From Globodera rostochiensis (taxonomy: Eukaryota; Nematoda; Chromadorea; Rhabditida; Heteroderidae): 64,000 nucleotides of DNA. This document shows positions 62,001-64,000 of the stretch, piece by piece. The position numbers were made by a program, and so were the translations under genes. The notes below the pieces were generated by a model, which was not told the DNA's origin, ran no database searches, and saw only the letters and a list, made by a program, of their open reading frames with translations. Every line of letters begins with the position of its first letter. The first letter of the stretch is position 1. The stretch spans positions 1,560,142 to 1,624,141 of the forward strand of contig JAEVLN010000005.1 in assembly GCA_018350325.1 (NCBI GenBank), in the 5' to 3' direction.

Positions 62001-64000
62001 GTATTTTACCCGGTTACAAAAACCGGGTATTAACCAGTTCAAAGGGTATTTTCCGGTTACGAATACGAGGGGTTATTTTAACCGGCTACAAAAACCGGGT
62101 ATTAACCAGTTCAAAGGATATTTGATCCGGTTACAAAAACGGGTATTTTACCCGGTTACAAAAACCGGGTATTAACCAGTTCAAAGGGTATTTTCCGGTT
62201 ACAAAGACGGGTATTTTAACCGGTTACAAAAACCGGGTATTAACCGGTGCAAGGATATTTTATCCGGTTACAAAGACGGGTATTTTAACCGGCTACAAAA
62301 ACCGGGTATTAACCGGTTCAAAGTGTATTTTCCGGTTACAAAGACGGGTATTTTAACCGGTTACCAAAACCGGGTATTAACCGGTTCAAAGGGTATTTTC
62401 CGGATACAAAAACGGGTATTTTAACCGGTTACAAAAACCGGGTATTAACCGGTGCAAAGGATATTTTATCCGGTTACAAAAATGGGTACAAAGACGGGTA
62501 TTTTAACCGGTTACAAAAACCGGGTATTAACCAGTTGAAAATATATTTTATCCGGTTACAAAGACTGGTATTTTAACCGGTTACAAAACCGGATATTAAC
62601 CAGTTCAAAGGGTATTTTCCGGTTACAAAAACGGGTATTTTAACCGGTTACAAAAACCGGGTATTAACCGGTGCAAAGGATATTTTATCCAGTTACAAAA
62701 CGGGTATTTTAACCGGTTACAAAAACCGGGTATTAACCAGTTCGAAGGATATTTTCCGGTTACAAAAACGGGTATTTTAACCGGTTACAAAAACCGGGTA
62801 TTAACCGGTGCAAAGGATATTTTATCCGGTTACAAAGACGGGTATTTTAACCGGTTACAAAAACCGGGTATTAACCAGTTCAAAGGATATTTGATCCGGT
62901 TACAAAAACGGGTATTTTAACCGGTTACAAAAACCGGGTATTAAAACCGGGTATTAACCGGTTCAAAGGATATTTTATCTGGTTACAAAAACGGGTATTT
63001 TACCGGGTTACAAAAACCGGGTATTAAACGGTGCAAGGATATTTTATCCGGTTACAAAGACGGGTATTTTAACCGGTTACAAAAACCGGGTATTAACCAG
63101 TTGAAATATTTTATCCGGTTACAAAGACGGGTATTTTAACCGGCTACAAAAACCGGGTATTAACCAGTTCAAAGGGTATTTTCCGGTTACAAAGACGGGT
63201 ATTTTAACCGGTTACCAAAACCGGGTATTAACCGGTTCAAAGGGTATTTTCCGGATACAAAGACGGTTATTTTAACCGGTTACAAAAACCAGGTATTAAC
63301 CGGTGCAAAGGATATTTTATCCGGTTACAAAGACGGGTATTTTAACCGGTTACAAAAACCGGGTATTAACCGGTGCAAGGATATTTTATCCGGTTACAAA
63401 GACGGGTATTTTAACCGGTTACAAAAACCGGGTATTAACCAGTTCAAAGGATATTTGATCCGGTTACAAAAACGGGTATTTTACCCGGTTACAAAAACCG
63501 GGTATTAACCAGTTCAAAGGGTATTTTCCGGTTACGAATACGAGGGGTTATTTTAACCGGCTACAAAAACCGGGTATTAACCAGTTCAAAGGATATTTGA
63601 TCCGGTTACAAAAACGGGTATTTTACCCGGTTACAAAAACCGGGTATTAACCGGTGCAAGGATATTTTATCCGGTTACAAAGACGGGTATTTTAACCGGT
63701 TACCAAAACCGGGTATTAACCGGTTCAAAGGGTATTTTCCGGATACAAAAACGGGTATTTTAACCGGTTACAAAAACCGGGTATTAACCGGTTCAAAGGG
63801 TATTTTCCGGATACAAAAACGGGTATTTTAACCGGTTACAAAAACCGGGTATTAACCGGTGCAAAGGATATTTTATCCGGTTACAAAAATGGGTACAAAG
63901 ACGGGTATTTTAACCGGTTACAAAACCGGATATTAACCAGTTCAAAGGGTATTTTCCGGTTACAAAAACGGGTATTTTAACCGGTTACAAAAACCGGGTA
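59003..64000. repeat. Satellite array, about 70-bp unit, running off the window
   Basis: Roughly 70 head-to-tail units of TTAACCGGTTACAAAAACCG-GGTATTAACCGGTGCAAAGG-ATATTTTATCCGGTTACAAA-GACGGGTATT. Each unit is two similar half-units built on CCGGTTACAAA. A marker variant (TTACGAATACGAGG) recurs near 59056, 60148, 61210, 62057 and 63535, so higher-order blocks of about 0.85-1.5 kb are duplicated. ORFs inside are by-products of the repeat. Confidence 0.92.

Noticed and set aside
59003..64000. CRISPR-like array
   Set aside because: Units are contiguous satellite repeats without unique spacers, in a eukaryotic context.

Overview
The window looks like animal, most likely nematode, genomic DNA. 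The background is AT-rich, introns are short (about 43-180 bp) with TTTCAG/TTTAG-type acceptors, there is much simple and satellite repeat, and two large Maverick/Polinton virus-like DNA transposons carry spliced genes. The small secreted proteins and the fast-evolving secreted repeat family on the left resemble what is seen in plant-parasitic tylenchid (cyst-type) nematodes. The species assignment is inference only.

Left part (1-15.7 kb): AT-rich and repeat-rich. It holds a dispersed gene family on both strands: secreted, acidic proteins with an 11-residue repeat and helix-turn-helix-like modules. One or two copies are intact, one long copy is broken and carries fifteen 33-bp repeats, and several are fragments. 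There is also a two-exon gene for a small secreted cationic peptide, a six-copy GC-rich hairpin repeat family, TCTCG/GAGAC simple repeats, a purine-rich tract and a 105-bp tandem repeat.

Centre (about 15.8-52.6 kb): two nested Mavericks. Element A is AT-rich. It encodes a packaging ATPase, two conserved small proteins, an integrase, a penton-like minor capsid protein, a pVI-like small protein, a major capsid protein, a cysteine protease, a type I membrane protein, a PAZ-domain protein, a Pif1 helicase and a protein-primed DNA polymerase B. Element B is GC-rich and 21,004 bp long (18825-39828). It lies inside the integrase gene of A, between the catalytic core and the chromodomain, flanked by a perfect 6-bp target duplication (GAGGCA) and imperfect terminal inverted repeats of about 85 bp. 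B carries the same core set plus a TBP-like protein, a RING-H2 protein, a possible OB-fold protein with an acidic tail, and its own PAZ-domain protein.

The most unusual content is the accessory set. Stand-alone PAZ proteins, without PIWI, occur in both elements and could bind small RNAs against host silencing. The TBP-like protein sits in an element pair whose genes repeatedly have TATA boxes 25-75 bp before the ATG. The other unusual items are the RING-H2 protein and the membrane proteins encoded next to the capsid genes. All functions beyond domain recognition are inferred.

Right part (52.6-64 kb): a 10-N gap cuts the 5' end of the polymerase gene of A. Two apparently identical 2.8-kb tandem copies of unknown DNA follow, possibly an assembly artefact. 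Next come a GC-rich Ala/Arg/Pro-rich gene fragment, a perfect 25-bp inverted repeat that shares a motif with the ends of B, and a 5-kb satellite of about 70-bp units running off the window.
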